A stretch of DNA of 64,000 nt from Candidatus Sphingomonas colombiensis (GCA_029202845.1 CP119315.1:3627001-3691000), one strand, 5' to 3'. Counted from the first letter of the stretch, positions 26,287 to 35,418 are shown. Numbers and translations: made by a program. The notes: generated by a model from the sequence alone, not told the origin.

Positions 26287-27768
26287 TCAGAAACTCACGC
26301 AGATGTTGGTTGGTTCGGAATAGAAGTTCAGCGAATGCTCGCCGCCCTCGCGCCCGATGCCGGATAGCTTCACGCCGCCGAACGGGGTGCGCAGATCACG
26401 CAGGAACCAATCGTTGACCCACACGATCCCGGCCTCGATCTGACCGGCGACACGATGGGCCCGGCTGACATTCTGCGTCCACACCGCCGCTGCCAGCCCG
26501 TAATCGGAATCGTTGGCGTAGCCGACCGCCTGCTCATCGCTATCGAATGGTGCGACGTGGCAAACCGGGCCGAATATCTCCTCCCGCACGCAGCGCGCGG
26601 TTTCGGGCAGACCGGTCATCACCGTTGGCTCAACAAAATAGCCCCCGGCCAGCGCGCCATCCATCACCGGCACGCCGCCGCCGGCATGGAAACGCGCGCC
26701 CTCTTCCGCCGCCAATTTGTAATAGCCGAGCACCTTGTCGCGTTGCTGCGCGGAGATAACCGGGCCCATCTGCGCGCCCGTCCACGGATCGCCGATCGTC
26801 AGTTCACGCGCCTTATCCGCCAATGCCGCGACGAACCGTTCAAAAATCGGGCGCTCGACATAGACGCGCTCCGTACACAGGCACACCTGACCGCAATTGG
26901 AGAAGACCGATCGCACAGTCCCGGCCAGCGCGGCTTCGAAATCGCAATCGGCGAAGATCAGCGACGGGTTCTTGCCGCCAAGCTCGAATGAGATCGGCTT
27001 CACCCCCGCCGCCGCGCCGCGCATGATCGTCGAGCCGGTCGAGGATTCGCCGGTGAAGGTGATCGCATCGACATCGGGATGCGACACCAGCCACTCACCC
27101 GTCGATCCCGCTCCGGCACCATGGACGAGATTGAACACCCCCGGCGGCACGCCCGCCGCGTCAATCACCTCAGCGAGCAAGGTCGCTGTGGACGGGGTTT
27201 CCTCCGACGGTTTGGCGACGATCGCATTGCCACAGGCAAGCGCGGGCGCGACCTTCCAGCTCATCAGCAGCAACGGCAAATTCCACGGCGAGATCACCGC
27301 CACCACCCCCAGCGGACGCGGAATGCTGTAGTTGATCGCGGTCCGCCCGTCGGCGGTGCGGGTCTGGAAGCTCGGCATCGCGCGCGCCTCCGCCAGCGCG
27401 GCGAAGCTGCGGAAATTCGCCGCACCACGCGGGATATCGACCGCGCGAGCATGGGCGATCGGCTTGCCGGTGTCGGCCACCTCGGCCGCGACGAAATCGT
27501 CGAACCGAGCCTCGATACCCTCCGCCACGCGCACGAGCAGGCGACAACGCTCGGCCTGCGCCATGCCGCCCCATTCACCCTTCAGGGCGCGACGCGCGGC
27601 GACGACCGCCTGGTCGACCATTGACTGATCGGCGGCTGACACATCCGCAAGCTTCTGCCCGGTTACCGGATCAAAATTGGGAAAACGTCCCGGCCCCTCG
27701 ACGAAGCGTCCGTCAATGAAGTTGGGCAGCGGATTGCCGCCGGACAAGGGATAAGGGTGCCGAGCCAT
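26287..27768 (-). CDS. nbaE: 2-aminomuconate 6-semialdehyde dehydrogenase (HMS dehydrogenase type)
   Basis: NAD-dependent aldehyde dehydrogenase of 493 residues. It shows SPWNLPLLLMSWKVAPALACGNA, FTGESSTGSTIM, the active-site Glu in FELGGKNP and the catalytic Cys in NCGQVCLCTERVYVE. Together with its C-terminal PFGGVKLSGIGREGG it fits the hydroxymuconic/aminomuconic semialdehyde dehydrogenase group. It is the first gene of the nba unit, with GGGAGA before the ATG and a 129-bp upstream gap that may contain a promoter. Confidence 0.93.
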   Translation of the reverse strand: MARHPYPLSGGNPLPNFIDGRFVEGPGRFPNFDPVTGQKLADVSAADQSMVDQAVVAARRALKGEWGGMAQAERCRLLVRVAEGIEARFDDFVAAEVADTGKPIAHARAVDIPRGAANFRSFAALAEARAMPSFQTRTADGRTAINYSIPRPLGVVAVISPWNLPLLLMSWKVAPALACGNAIVAKPSEETPSTATLLAEVIDAAGVPPGVFNLVHGAGAGSTGEWLVSHPDVDAITFTGESSTGSTIMRGAAAGVKPISFELGGKNPSLIFADCDFEAALAGTVRSVFSNCGQVCLCTERVYVERPIFERFVAALADKARELTIGDPWTGAQMGPVISAQQRDKVLGYYKLAAEEGARFHAGGGVPVMDGALAGGYFVEPTVMTGLPETARCVREEIFGPVCHVAPFDSDEQAVGYANDSDYGLAAAVWTQNVSRAHRVAGQIEAGIVWVNDWFLRDLRTPFGGVKLSGIGREGGEHSLNFYSEPTNICVSF

Positions 27769-27879
27769 GTCTCTCCCAGACTGATTAACGACGCGCCGAT
27801 GCGCATCCTGCTCATGCGGGACTATCGAGCGGGGACGGTGGCGGAAAATATCATCTGCCGCCTTTCCTATGGCCGCTTC

Positions 27880-27885
27880 GTTATA
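27880..27885 (-). promoter_or_regulatory. Possible -10 hexamer TATAAC upstream of nbaE
   Basis: On the minus strand TATAAC lies about 112 bp upstream of the nbaE start, in the only sizeable gap in this gene run. There is no clear -35, which would suit an activated promoter. It resembles the TATAAT hexamers before the other units of the cluster. A six-base match alone is weak evidence. Confidence 0.3.
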
Positions 27886-27897
27886 GGCCGCCGCACA

Positions 27898-28722
27898 TCA
27901 GGCCGGCGTGTAACCCGCGCTGTTCGAATGCGCCGCAACGCACCCGGCATGGCCCGCCATCTGCGCCAGCGTGAGCAACGTATCGTTGAATTCAGTCGGG
28001 CGCTCGAGGAAGGCGGAATGGCCGGCATCGACCACCTCGACCAGGAACGATCCCGGCACTCGTGCCTGCACCCGGCGGATCGCCTCGATTGGAAACAATG
28101 CATCCTCCACGCCGGCGATGAACAAGATCGGGAAGCGCCCGCCGCCAATCTCCCCTGGCGCATGGAGCGGAAAGGCGCCGAGCAGATTGTGCCGGTCCGT
28201 CGCGTTGAAGCTGTTGATCTGGGCGTAGAGGACCGCCAGCGTCGGGTCTTCGGCGCGTGCCTTCTCGCCTAGCACGCGTTCGATCTGGCCGAGATCGCGC
28301 GTCGCCGCGCGTGCTGCGTCCATTAGCGGGCGGACGTCTTCCGGCTCCGCAATCGCGTGGAGGCTGTCGGCGATAGCCAGTCCGGCCACGCGCTCAGGCC
28401 AGCGACAGGCGAAATCGATGCAGGTGCCTCCGCCCATCGACTGACCGACCAGCAAGGCACGCTCGACGTTCAGATGATCGAGCAACGCGCGCAGATCTTC
28501 GGCGAATGCGGCCCGCCCGCGCCCATCTCGATCGACCGAGCGGCCGAACCCGCGATGGTCGAAAGTGATCACCCGGTTCGCACGCGAAAGCGGCCCGATC
28601 TGGCGAAACCAGATCGCATGATTGCCGCCGACGCCATGCGCCAGCACGATCGCCGGCCCTTCGCCGTGCGTCTCCCAATAGATGTCGGCGCCGTCGACGG
28701 CGAGGATGTTGGACTGCATCAT
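27898..28722 (-). CDS. Alpha/beta hydrolase
   Basis: Hydrolase of 274 residues: an oxyanion region LAHGVGGNHAIW, the nucleophile elbow GQSMGGG, an acid in FIAGVEDALFP and the catalytic His in VDAGHSAFLERP. It resembles the C-C bond hydrolases and lactonases of meta-cleavage pathways as well as general esterases, so the reaction is open. It is the last gene of a six-gene unit with the ABC importer, a VOC protein and an FAH-family protein; the 4-bp overlap with the ATPase gene supports cotranscription. Confidence 0.85.
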   Translation of the reverse strand: MMQSNILAVDGADIYWETHGEGPAIVLAHGVGGNHAIWFRQIGPLSRANRVITFDHRGFGRSVDRDGRGRAAFAEDLRALLDHLNVERALLVGQSMGGGTCIDFACRWPERVAGLAIADSLHAIAEPEDVRPLMDAARAATRDLGQIERVLGEKARAEDPTLAVLYAQINSFNATDRHNLLGAFPLHAPGEIGGGRFPILFIAGVEDALFPIEAIRRVQARVPGSFLVEVVDAGHSAFLERPTEFNDTLLTLAQMAGHAGCVAAHSNSAGYTPA

Positions 28723-29465
28723 TCCACTCCCATCAACCGGCTGAGACGCACGACATAATCGCCGAACGCCGGATCTTCGCGGGTGCGCGACGGATCGCGT
28801 GGGCGCGGCAGATCGATCGTCACCTCCTCCAGTACGCGGCTCGGTCGTTCGGACATCACTATCACGCGATCGGACAACAGCACCGCCTCCGCGATGCTGT
28901 GGGTGACCAGCATCACCGTCTTGCGATCGCGCTGCCAGATCCGCAGCAATTCCATGTTGAGCCGATCGCGCGTCAGCGCGTCGAGCGCGCCGAACGGCTC
29001 GTCCATCAGCAGGATGCGCGGGTTGCGGATCAGCGCCTGCCCGATCGCGACGCGATGCCGCATTCCGCCGGATAGCTCGTGCGGGAAGCTCGCCTCGAAC
29101 CCGAAAAGCCCAAGCGTATCGATCAGCGCGGCAAGATCCTCCTCCGACGGTCGTCGCGCGGATCGATCGAGATCGACGCCGAGCAACAAATTGCCGCGCA
29201 CATCAAGCCAAGGTAGCAGGTTCGACGTTTGAAACACGAACCCCACATCGGCCGCTGGCGCGCTGACGGGAACGTTGAACAATCGCACCTCGCCCCCGTC
29301 GATCGGCTCCAGCCCCGCGATGAGGCGGAGCAGCGTGCTCTTCCCGCATCCCGACGGCCCAAGCACCGAGACGAACTCGTGATCGCGCACAATTGCGCCG
29401 ACGTCCGCGATCACAATGCGGTCTCCGAACCGCTTGGCGACACCCTCGATCGTGATCGCCGTCAT
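28719..29465 (-). CDS. ABC transporter ATP-binding protein (SsuB/TauB type)
   Basis: ATPase of 248 residues: Walker A GPSGCGKST, Q-loop FQTSNLLPW, signature LSGGMRHR, Walker B ILLMDEPFGALD and the H-loop in LVTHSIAEA. It powers import together with the permease and binding protein in the same unit. The ATG at 29465 (MTAITIEGV) overlaps the permease stop by 4 bp, which decides against the longer frame to 29495. Confidence 0.93.
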   Translation of the reverse strand: MTAITIEGVAKRFGDRIVIADVGAIVRDHEFVSVLGPSGCGKSTLLRLIAGLEPIDGGEVRLFNVPVSAPAADVGFVFQTSNLLPWLDVRGNLLLGVDLDRSARRPSEEDLAALIDTLGLFGFEASFPHELSGGMRHRVAIGQALIRNPRILLMDEPFGALDALTRDRLNMELLRIWQRDRKTVMLVTHSIAEAVLLSDRVIVMSERPSRVLEEVTIDLPRPRDPSRTREDPAFGDYVVRLSRLMGVE

Positions 29466-30223
29466 GCCGCCCGCCACCAGACGAATTTTTCCCAATATTC
29501 GACCCCGTAAAACAGCAGGAGCGACAGCAATGTCACCGTCAGCAGCGCGGCAAAGGTGAGCGCGGTGTTGCCCGAGCCCGACGCGGTGAGGATCAGATTG
29601 CCGAGACCGTCGTTCGACCCGACGAATTCACCAACGATCGCCCCGATCACCGCGAGCGGCATCGCCACCTTGCAGCCGTCGATAAAGGCCGGAAGCGCGC
29701 ACGGCAGGCGCAGCCGCCAGAAGGTTTGCCACCGCGTCGCGCGCAGCGCGCGGAAATGCTCCTCCAGATGCGCCGGTGTGCTCGCCAGACCGCCCATCCC
29801 CGCGACGACGATCGGGAAGAAGGCGAACAGGAACGCCATCGTCAATTTCGACGACAGGCCATAGCCGAGCCACGCGACCAGGATCGGCGCCAGACCGACC
29901 TTCGGGATGCTCTGCAACGCAACGAGCAGGGGATAGACCGTCCGCCGCGCGCCGTTCGAGAAGAACACCAGCGCCGAGACCGGCACCCCCACCGCCAGCG
30001 CGATGACGAACCCCCAGAATACTTCGGTCAGCGTCTTGAGCGTTCCCTCCGCGAGCGGCACGCGCGAACGCCATAATTCCTCGACGATCGCGCTCGGCGG
30101 CGCGAGCAGATAGGATTTCGCCCCAGACCAGCGCACGCCGACCTCCCACATCGCAAGCAGCAATGCGAAGAACAGGATCGTCACCGCAATGTCGCGCGCG
30201 CGACGCACGACGGGAGCACTCAC
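29462..30223 (-). CDS. ABC transporter permease (SsuC/TauC type)
   Basis: Membrane permease of 253 residues with about six helices and the EAA loop around EHFRALRATRWQTFWRLRLPCALP. The chosen GTG at 30223 overlaps the stop of the VOC gene (GTGA) and has AAGGA directly upstream; sequence further upstream in frame is not permease-like. This family with its ATPase and NMT1-type binding protein imports sulfonates, nitriles, pyrimidines or small aromatic acids. Confidence 0.9.
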   Translation of the reverse strand: MSAPVVRRARDIAVTILFFALLLAMWEVGVRWSGAKSYLLAPPSAIVEELWRSRVPLAEGTLKTLTEVFWGFVIALAVGVPVSALVFFSNGARRTVYPLLVALQSIPKVGLAPILVAWLGYGLSSKLTMAFLFAFFPIVVAGMGGLASTPAHLEEHFRALRATRWQTFWRLRLPCALPAFIDGCKVAMPLAVIGAIVGEFVGSNDGLGNLILTASGSGNTALTFAALLTVTLLSLLLFYGVEYWEKFVWWRAA

Positions 30224-30783
30224 TCCTTGTCTCCGCCCTGCTCCAGCAGCGGGAGGATGCGCGCGGGCGGCGGCACGACGAACTTCTCCAGCCGCCAACG
30301 ATCGAACGTCTCCAGTTCGCCGCCATCCCACACCGATGGCTCATAAGGAGCGTCAGGTGTGATTTGCGTCATGTCCGAATAGAATTCTACATTGTTGCCG
30401 TCCGGATCCTTGAACACGATGAAGGTGTTCGCCCCCGGCCCGTGCCGCCCCAGCCCGCGATCGATTTCGATCCCGCGCGCTACCAGCATCGCGGTGATCT
30501 TTTCCATCTCCGCGATCGATTCAACGTGGTAGGAGAAATGCTCGACCGACGGATACATGCCGTCGGGGATCGCCTTATGGCCCGGCGGCAATTGCAGCAG
30601 CGCAAGATCGTGGTGGTCCACCCCGCAGCGCAGAAACACCATATGATCGCCAATCCAGTCGGACTCCCGGAGCCCCACCACCTCGGTATAGAAAGCCAGC
30701 GAACGCTGGATGTCGCGCACCTTGAGCACCAGATGCCCCAGCTTGGTGGGGCGCGGCCGGTAATGGATTGTATCGCCCGTCAT
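30220..30783 (-). CDS. VOC-superfamily protein, one-domain type I extradiol dioxygenase-like
   Basis: Protein of 187 residues with one pair of beta-alpha-beta-beta-beta modules. Likely metal ligands are His17 (TKLGHLVLKV), a His in EHFSYHV and the Glu in NNVEFYSD. This H-H-E set and FKDPDGNNVEFY resemble type I extradiol ring-cleavage enzymes, so cleavage of a catechol-like or hydroxylated ring is possible. It lies inside the ABC importer unit between the permease and binding-protein genes with 4-bp overlaps. The substrate is unknown. Confidence 0.82.
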   Translation of the reverse strand: MTGDTIHYRPRPTKLGHLVLKVRDIQRSLAFYTEVVGLRESDWIGDHMVFLRCGVDHHDLALLQLPPGHKAIPDGMYPSVEHFSYHVESIAEMEKITAMLVARGIEIDRGLGRHGPGANTFIVFKDPDGNNVEFYSDMTQITPDAPYEPSVWDGGELETFDRWRLEKFVVPPPARILPLLEQGGDKE

Positions 30784-31823
30784 TGCATCGCCTTTTCAGC
30801 TAGAAAGTCGTTGGTGAACAATGCGCCGGCCGGCAGCGCGCCGCCGGGTCGCCCGGCCGCCTTGAGGAACTGGATCGTCCGTTCGATCCGCGCGGGATCG
30901 AAGCGATGCGCGCCGCCGTCGGCCGCCATCAATTGCGTCGTCTCGGTGATCTGCTGCCGCGTCACGGCGGCGTCGAGCAGCGGGAAATGCTGCCGCATGA
31001 TGACCAGCGCCGCATCGGGATCGCGCGCCGCATCGGCATAACCGCGATAGGTCGCCGCGAGGAAACGTCGCACCAGTGCCGGATCGCGCGCGATCAGCGT
31101 GTCACGCGTGGCGATGCCGCTGCCGTACACGTCGAAGCCGAAATCGGCGTAGCCGATGCGCCCGATCGTCACGCCGGCCGCGTTCGCGCGTTTCTGGAAC
31201 AACGCCATCGAATTGCCGAGCCAGCATTCCGCCGCATCGACCTTCCCCTCGATCAACGCGGCGACGACCACCGCCGGATCGAGCTGGATTTGGCGCACAC
31301 GCGCGGGATCGACACCGTTCTTTGCCAGCCACGCCGGCAACAAGGTTTGCACCGCGCTGTTCAGCCCCGCGCCGAACGTCAGCCCGGCGAGATCGGCGGG
31401 CGCCGCGATCCGATGCCGCTCGCGCACGAAGCAGGCGCCGGCCGGGAAACGCATGTTGATGCCACCCACCATCCGCGCATGGCCGCCCGCCGCGCGATTG
31501 ATCGCGACCGTCAGCGGATCGACATAACCGAACTCGAACATCCCGCGATCAAGCTCGTTCACGGTCCGCGTGCCGCCGAACCCGCGCATCGCGTCCACCC
31601 GCAACCCCGCGTCGGCATAATAGCCCCGGTCCATCGCTACGAACACGCCCGCCATGCTGCCCTGCGGCAGCCAGCTCATGTTGAAACGCACCGGCGTGAG
31701 GGCGCCGCCGCCGGCCGCGCGCGCCACCGGCTCAGGCCGCAGCGCGGAGAACAGCGTGACGATCGCAATCGCCGCGATCACCGCCAGCCCCGGCATCATC
31801 CGTATGAGCGTCGCGCGTTTCAT
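30780..31823 (-). CDS. NMT1/THI5-like ABC substrate-binding protein
   Basis: Periplasmic solute receptor of 347 residues with an N-terminal membrane or signal segment (about residues 10-36, ending near ARAAGGG). The fold-typical opening is VRFNMSWLPQGSMAGVFVAMDRGYY, followed by FGYVDPLTVA and VDAAECWLGNSMAL. Proteins of this kind bind small aromatic, sulfonated or heterocyclic compounds. It is translationally coupled to the FAH-family gene upstream and the VOC gene downstream. Confidence 0.9.
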   Translation of the reverse strand: MKRATLIRMMPGLAVIAAIAIVTLFSALRPEPVARAAGGGALTPVRFNMSWLPQGSMAGVFVAMDRGYYADAGLRVDAMRGFGGTRTVNELDRGMFEFGYVDPLTVAINRAAGGHARMVGGINMRFPAGACFVRERHRIAAPADLAGLTFGAGLNSAVQTLLPAWLAKNGVDPARVRQIQLDPAVVVAALIEGKVDAAECWLGNSMALFQKRANAAGVTIGRIGYADFGFDVYGSGIATRDTLIARDPALVRRFLAATYRGYADAARDPDAALVIMRQHFPLLDAAVTRQQITETTQLMAADGGAHRFDPARIERTIQFLKAAGRPGGALPAGALFTNDFLAEKAMQ

Positions 31824-32725
31824 CCGGCGCGAACGGGGTTGCGAAGCTCACCGATCCCGTCGACCCAGGCGGTCATCACGTCCCCGTCCTTCAGGAACAC
31901 CCCGCGCCCCATGCCGACGCCGGCTGGCGTGCCGGTGGCGATCAGGTCGGCCGGCTTCAATTCAAGGATCGTCGAAAGATACGCGATCTGTTCGAAGCAA
32001 TCGAAGATCATCTCGGCCGTATTGCCGTCCTGCATCGCCTCGTCGTTGACGTTGAGGCCGAGCCGGATGTCGTGCGGATCGCCGAGGCAATCACGCGGCA
32101 CGAACCACGGGCCAACCGGCGTGAAGGTATCGAAGCTCTTCCCTCGGAACCAGTCGTGCGAGAACGGGAAGTCACTCCGCCGCGTCTTGTCACGCGCGGA
32201 GACGTCGTTGACCACGGTATAGCCCGCGATGTGATCGAACGCGTCGGCGGGAGCGATATTGCGGCCGGCGCGGCCAATCACCACGCCGAGTTCAACCTCC
32301 CAGTCCGGCCGCTCGACCTGCGGCGGGATCACCACCGTCTCGTCCGGGCCGATCACGCTCTCGACCGTCTTGAGGAAGATATAGGGCTGGCTATCGGCCT
32401 TGGCCGCCAGCTTGGTCTGCATCTCCTCCGCGTGTTCGATATAATTGGATGCTGCGCCGAACACGCGGCGCGGAACGAACGGCGGCGCGAGATCGCCGTG
32501 CGCCACTGCGGCGGTTTCCCATTGACTGGCCAGTGCATCCGCCAGCTTGGCGACCACAGGTGCCGCTGCCGCCCAATCACCGATCAGATCGTTGACGCTG
32601 CGGCCGGCCAAAGCCGGGGCATGACGCGCCGCAACGGTGTCGAGATCATGGATGGCATCACCCACCACGATCGCGGCGCGGTCCACCTCATCGTGTCGAT
32701 AGGTCGCCAGCGCGTGCCAGATCAT
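31820..32725 (-). CDS. Fumarylacetoacetate hydrolase-family protein
   Basis: Protein of 301 residues. The C-terminal FAH catalytic fold has FGAASNYIEHAEE, the metal-site region DWEVELGVVIGRAGRNI, YTVVNDVSARD and the ending IATGTPAGVGMG. The ATG at 32725 (MIWHALATYRHDE) has GGGAGG six bases upstream, which decides against the open frame to 32848. FAH-fold enzymes hydrolyse or isomerise ring-fission products. It is the first gene of the importer unit and is divergent from the aspartate-dehydrogenase-like gene. Confidence 0.92.
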   Translation of the reverse strand: MIWHALATYRHDEVDRAAIVVGDAIHDLDTVAARHAPALAGRSVNDLIGDWAAAAPVVAKLADALASQWETAAVAHGDLAPPFVPRRVFGAASNYIEHAEEMQTKLAAKADSQPYIFLKTVESVIGPDETVVIPPQVERPDWEVELGVVIGRAGRNIAPADAFDHIAGYTVVNDVSARDKTRRSDFPFSHDWFRGKSFDTFTPVGPWFVPRDCLGDPHDIRLGLNVNDEAMQDGNTAEMIFDCFEQIAYLSTILELKPADLIATGTPAGVGMGRGVFLKDGDVMTAWVDGIGELRNPVRAG

Positions 32726-32847
32726 CACATCCTCCCGTTCGTCTTTTCGAGCGGAAAGGTGAACGGCGGCGTCGGCCAGGTCCAATATGGCTTCCGCATA
32801 GGCGGGGCCGATTTCATTATAACCCGCATGCCTGGGCGAGCCGGCCA

Positions 32848-32853
32848 ATTATA
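32848..32853 (-). promoter_or_regulatory. Possible -10 hexamer TATAAT upstream of the FAH/ABC unit
   Basis: TATAAT on the minus strand lies 123 bp upstream of the FAH-family start in the 197-bp divergent intergenic region. No TTGACA-like -35 is at the right spacing. A TATA-N10-TATA dyad overlaps it (32850-32867) and might be an activator site. Confidence 0.35.
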
Positions 32854-32922
32854 GCGGTGCGACTATATCGGAGGGGCCAAACGATATTTCCGGGCTGGCC
32901 CTCGCGATCCTACCAATGCCCT

Positions 32923-33723
32923 ATGAAGATAGGAATTGCGGGGCTGGGAACGATCGGGCGCGTCGTCGCGCGTCGTCTGGTCGAGAAAGAAACGGACCTG
33001 ACGCTCGATTGCGTCGCGGCCGGAGATGCCGATAAGGCACGCCGCTATCTCGCAGAGGCCGGCTGGGCGCTGCCCGTCGTCGATATCGCGGAGATGGCGC
33101 GGCGCGTTGACGTGATCGTCGATTGCGCGCCCTCCTCCGCGTTCCGCGCCATCACGACGGCGGTTGCGGATAACGGCAAGATACTGGTGACCGTCAGCGG
33201 CGCGGCGTTGCTCGACGCCGACGATCTCGTCGCGCGGGTTGCCAAGGGGGGCGGTCGGATCATCCTCGCTACTGGTGCGCTGCTCGGGCTGGACGCGGTA
33301 CGCGCGGCCGCCCTCGGCACGATCCATTCGGTGACGATGGTGACGCGCAAGCCGCCCAAATCGCTGGTCAAGGCCGAGCATGTCGTGCGCCACCGCATCG
33401 ACCTCACCGCGCTCGACGCGCCGCTCAAGATATTCGAGGGCAGCGCACGCGAAGGCGCCGCCGCCTTCCCCGCCAATGTCAACGTCGCCGCCGCGCTCGG
33501 CCTGGCCGGTATCGGAGCGGATCGGACACGGCTGGAGATATGGGCCGATCCCGCGCTGGAGCGAAACACCCATTTCATCACGGTCGATGCGGACAGCGCC
33601 CGGCTGGAACTGCGCATCGAGAACGTACCCACCGACGAGAACCCCGGCACCGGCCGGATCACCGCGCTCAGCGTCATCGCCGCGCTGCGCGCGCTCGTCA
33701 CACCGCTTCACATTGGAACCTGA
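32923..33723 (+). CDS. Aspartate dehydrogenase-like NAD(P) oxidoreductase (DUF108 family)
   Basis: Protein of 266 residues: N-terminal Rossmann motif GIAGLGTIGRVVARRL, then DVIVDCAPSSAF, SGAALLDADDLV and a C-terminal ENVPTDENPGTGRITALSVIAALR that is conserved in L-aspartate dehydrogenases. The family oxidises L-aspartate (or reductively aminates oxaloacetate); the true substrate in this cluster is unknown. The ATG at 32923 was chosen because the Rossmann strand starts there. It is divergent from the importer unit and followed 14 bp later by a small VOC gene. Confidence 0.88.
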   Translation: MKIGIAGLGTIGRVVARRLVEKETDLTLDCVAAGDADKARRYLAEAGWALPVVDIAEMARRVDVIVDCAPSSAFRAITTAVADNGKILVTVSGAALLDADDLVARVAKGGGRIILATGALLGLDAVRAAALGTIHSVTMVTRKPPKSLVKAEHVVRHRIDLTALDAPLKIFEGSAREGAAAFPANVNVAAALGLAGIGADRTRLEIWADPALERNTHFITVDADSARLELRIENVPTDENPGTGRITALSVIAALRALVTPLHIGT

Positions 33724-33737
33724 AGGAAGGCCCATCC

Positions 33738-34184
33738 ATGCCCGTTCGCCTACGCCACGTCGCCATCGCCGCCGCCGACCCCGACAATTCGGTGCGCTTC
33801 TTTACAGAGGTACTCGGTTGGGAGATGGCCGGCCGCGTCGATAGCCGCAACGCGCATGGCTATTACGTCACCGACGGCCACATCAATATCGCGCTGCTCG
33901 CGTTCAAGAACCGACCAGCCGCCGGAATGGAATTCCCCGAGGGCTATGCCGGCCTCCACCACGTCGGCTTCCAATGCGACGACATCAACGAGATCGTCGA
34001 GCGGTTCGAGCAAAGCGGCTTCGCCCCGCGCCATGACGTCAATCTCGCGCAGGGGCTGGGCAAGAATCCGGCGAAGGATAATGCCGAATATAAAATGACC
34101 GGGCCGGAGAACGTGATGGTCGACGTGTCCGAGCGCGGTTGGGTCGGCACCGAAAGTTATCGCAAGCCTGCCAGCGCGAGCTGA
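33738..34184 (+). CDS. Small VOC (glyoxalase-fold) protein
   Basis: Single-domain protein of 148 residues starting MPVRLRHVAIAAADPDNSVR. Possible metal ligands are His7, His in GLHHVGFQCDD and a late acidic residue near GPENVMVDVSERGW. GAAGGAAGG lies upstream of the ATG. It is paired with the aspartate-dehydrogenase-like gene in a two-gene unit. The family includes lyases, isomerases and dioxygenases, so no reaction can be given. Confidence 0.85.
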   Translation: MPVRLRHVAIAAADPDNSVRFFTEVLGWEMAGRVDSRNAHGYYVTDGHINIALLAFKNRPAAGMEFPEGYAGLHHVGFQCDDINEIVERFEQSGFAPRHDVNLAQGLGKNPAKDNAEYKMTGPENVMVDVSERGWVGTESYRKPASAS

Positions 34185-34200
34185 TCCGGGCCGCGCCTCC

Positions 34201-34247
34201 GCATCGTCATCCGGTTTCCCTCTTTTCCCGGATGGCGATGCGGATTT
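34201..34247 (+). terminator. Rho-independent-type terminator after the VOC gene
   Basis: GCATCGTCATCCGG and CCGGATGGCGATGC form a stem with one mismatch and a 13-base loop, followed by GGATTTTTC. It lies 17 bp after the VOC stop. Confidence 0.65.
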
Positions 34248-34259
34248 TTCATGCGCCAA

Positions 34260-34303
34260 ACAAAAGGGCGAGCCGCACGACCGCGGCCCGCCCTTTTGTT
34301 TTC
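34260..34303. terminator. Bidirectional terminator between convergent genes
   Basis: ACAAAAGGGCG (34260-34270) pairs with CGCCCTTTTGT (34289-34299). An inner GCCGC/GCGGC pair extends the stem. T-rich arms on both strands suit termination of the plus-strand VOC unit and the minus-strand decarboxylase gene ending at 34320. Confidence 0.7.
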
Positions 34304-34319
34304 TCATTCGCTCGGCGTG

Positions 34320-35330
34320 TCAGCCAACTGCGACATCCTCCAGCGCGAGCCAGCGCGCGGCGTTTCCGCCGAGGATCTTGGCCTTGGAATTCGCGCTCAG
34401 TCGGCCATGGGTACCGACAAGCTGACCGATCGCCTCCTCACCCAACGGGAAGGGATGATCCGAACCGAGCATCACCTGATCCTCGCCCATCACATCGACC
34501 ACCAGTTGCAGCGAATCCGGGCTAAACACCGCGGAATCGACATAGAAGCGATCGAGATAGGATGACGGCGGATTGGGGCAATCGACGCGCACGATATCGC
34601 GCTGCGCCCAGGCGTTCTCGACCCGGCCGAGCAAGAATGCAAAGCTGCCGCCGCCATGCGCGAAACACAGCCGCAGCGATTTCGGCAACCGCTCGAACGC
34701 GCCGGACAAAATCAGCGACAAGATCGAAAGCTGGGTTTCGGCGGGCATCGCCACCAGCCATGGCAGCATATATTTCGGCATCCGTTCGCGCCCCATCATG
34801 TCCCATGGGTGGACCAGCACCGCCGCACCGATCTCCGCACAATGCGTGAGGAAGGTGATCAGATTTTCGTCGTCGAGATAGCTGTTGCCCAGATGGTTGC
34901 CGATCTGCACTCCGAGATGGCCGTTGGCGATCGCGCGACTGGCCTCCGCGCAAGCAAGGTCGACATCCTGCAACGGCACCTGCGCCAACGCCTTCAGCCG
35001 TTTGGCATCGTGCGCGCACATCTCAATCGCCTGATCGTTGAAGCGGCGCGCCGTCTCCGCCGCGTCGGCGGCCGGCCGGGAATAACCGAACATCACCGGG
35101 GTGGCGCAGATCACCTGCATATCGATTCCGTTGCGATCGAGATCCTCGATCCGCTGCGCCGGGTTCCACAGCGCCTCGCGTACCGGGCGGAACTCGCGCG
35201 AGCCGACCATGATCATGCCTTCGCCCCGCCCTGTTTCCTTTAGCCAGGGCAGGCCGTCCCGTTCCGCGACCGCGGCATAACCCGCGTCCGACATCGGGAA
35301 AAAATGACTGTGCATGTCGATAATGGTCAC
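34320..35330 (-). CDS. nbaD: 2-amino-3-carboxymuconate-6-semialdehyde decarboxylase (ACMSD)
   Basis: Amidohydrolase-fold decarboxylase of 336 residues. It shows the zinc ligands in DMHSHFFP, then VICATPVMFGYSRP, a His in VLVHPWDMMGRERMPKYMLP, FAHGGGSFAFLLGR and the catalytic Asp in MLGSDHPFPLGEE. These signatures are specific to ACMSD. It removes CO2 from the 3-HAA ring-fission product, steering it away from quinolinate. The GTG at 35330 (VTIIDMHSH) was chosen; AGGAG lies 10 bases upstream. The longer frame to 35399 lacks homology. Confidence 0.95.
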   Translation of the reverse strand: MTIIDMHSHFFPMSDAGYAAVAERDGLPWLKETGRGEGMIMVGSREFRPVREALWNPAQRIEDLDRNGIDMQVICATPVMFGYSRPAADAAETARRFNDQAIEMCAHDAKRLKALAQVPLQDVDLACAEASRAIANGHLGVQIGNHLGNSYLDDENLITFLTHCAEIGAAVLVHPWDMMGRERMPKYMLPWLVAMPAETQLSILSLILSGAFERLPKSLRLCFAHGGGSFAFLLGRVENAWAQRDIVRVDCPNPPSSYLDRFYVDSAVFSPDSLQLVVDVMGEDQVMLGSDHPFPLGEEAIGQLVGTHGRLSANSKAKILGGNAARWLALEDVAVG

Positions 35331-35418
35331 GCCCGGCGCGCTCCTGCAAACGTCCCCCGTCGTCTTTCCCGTGCGACGCCGAACGCGCGCCGGGATCAAC
35401 GGCGCCTACATCAATAAG

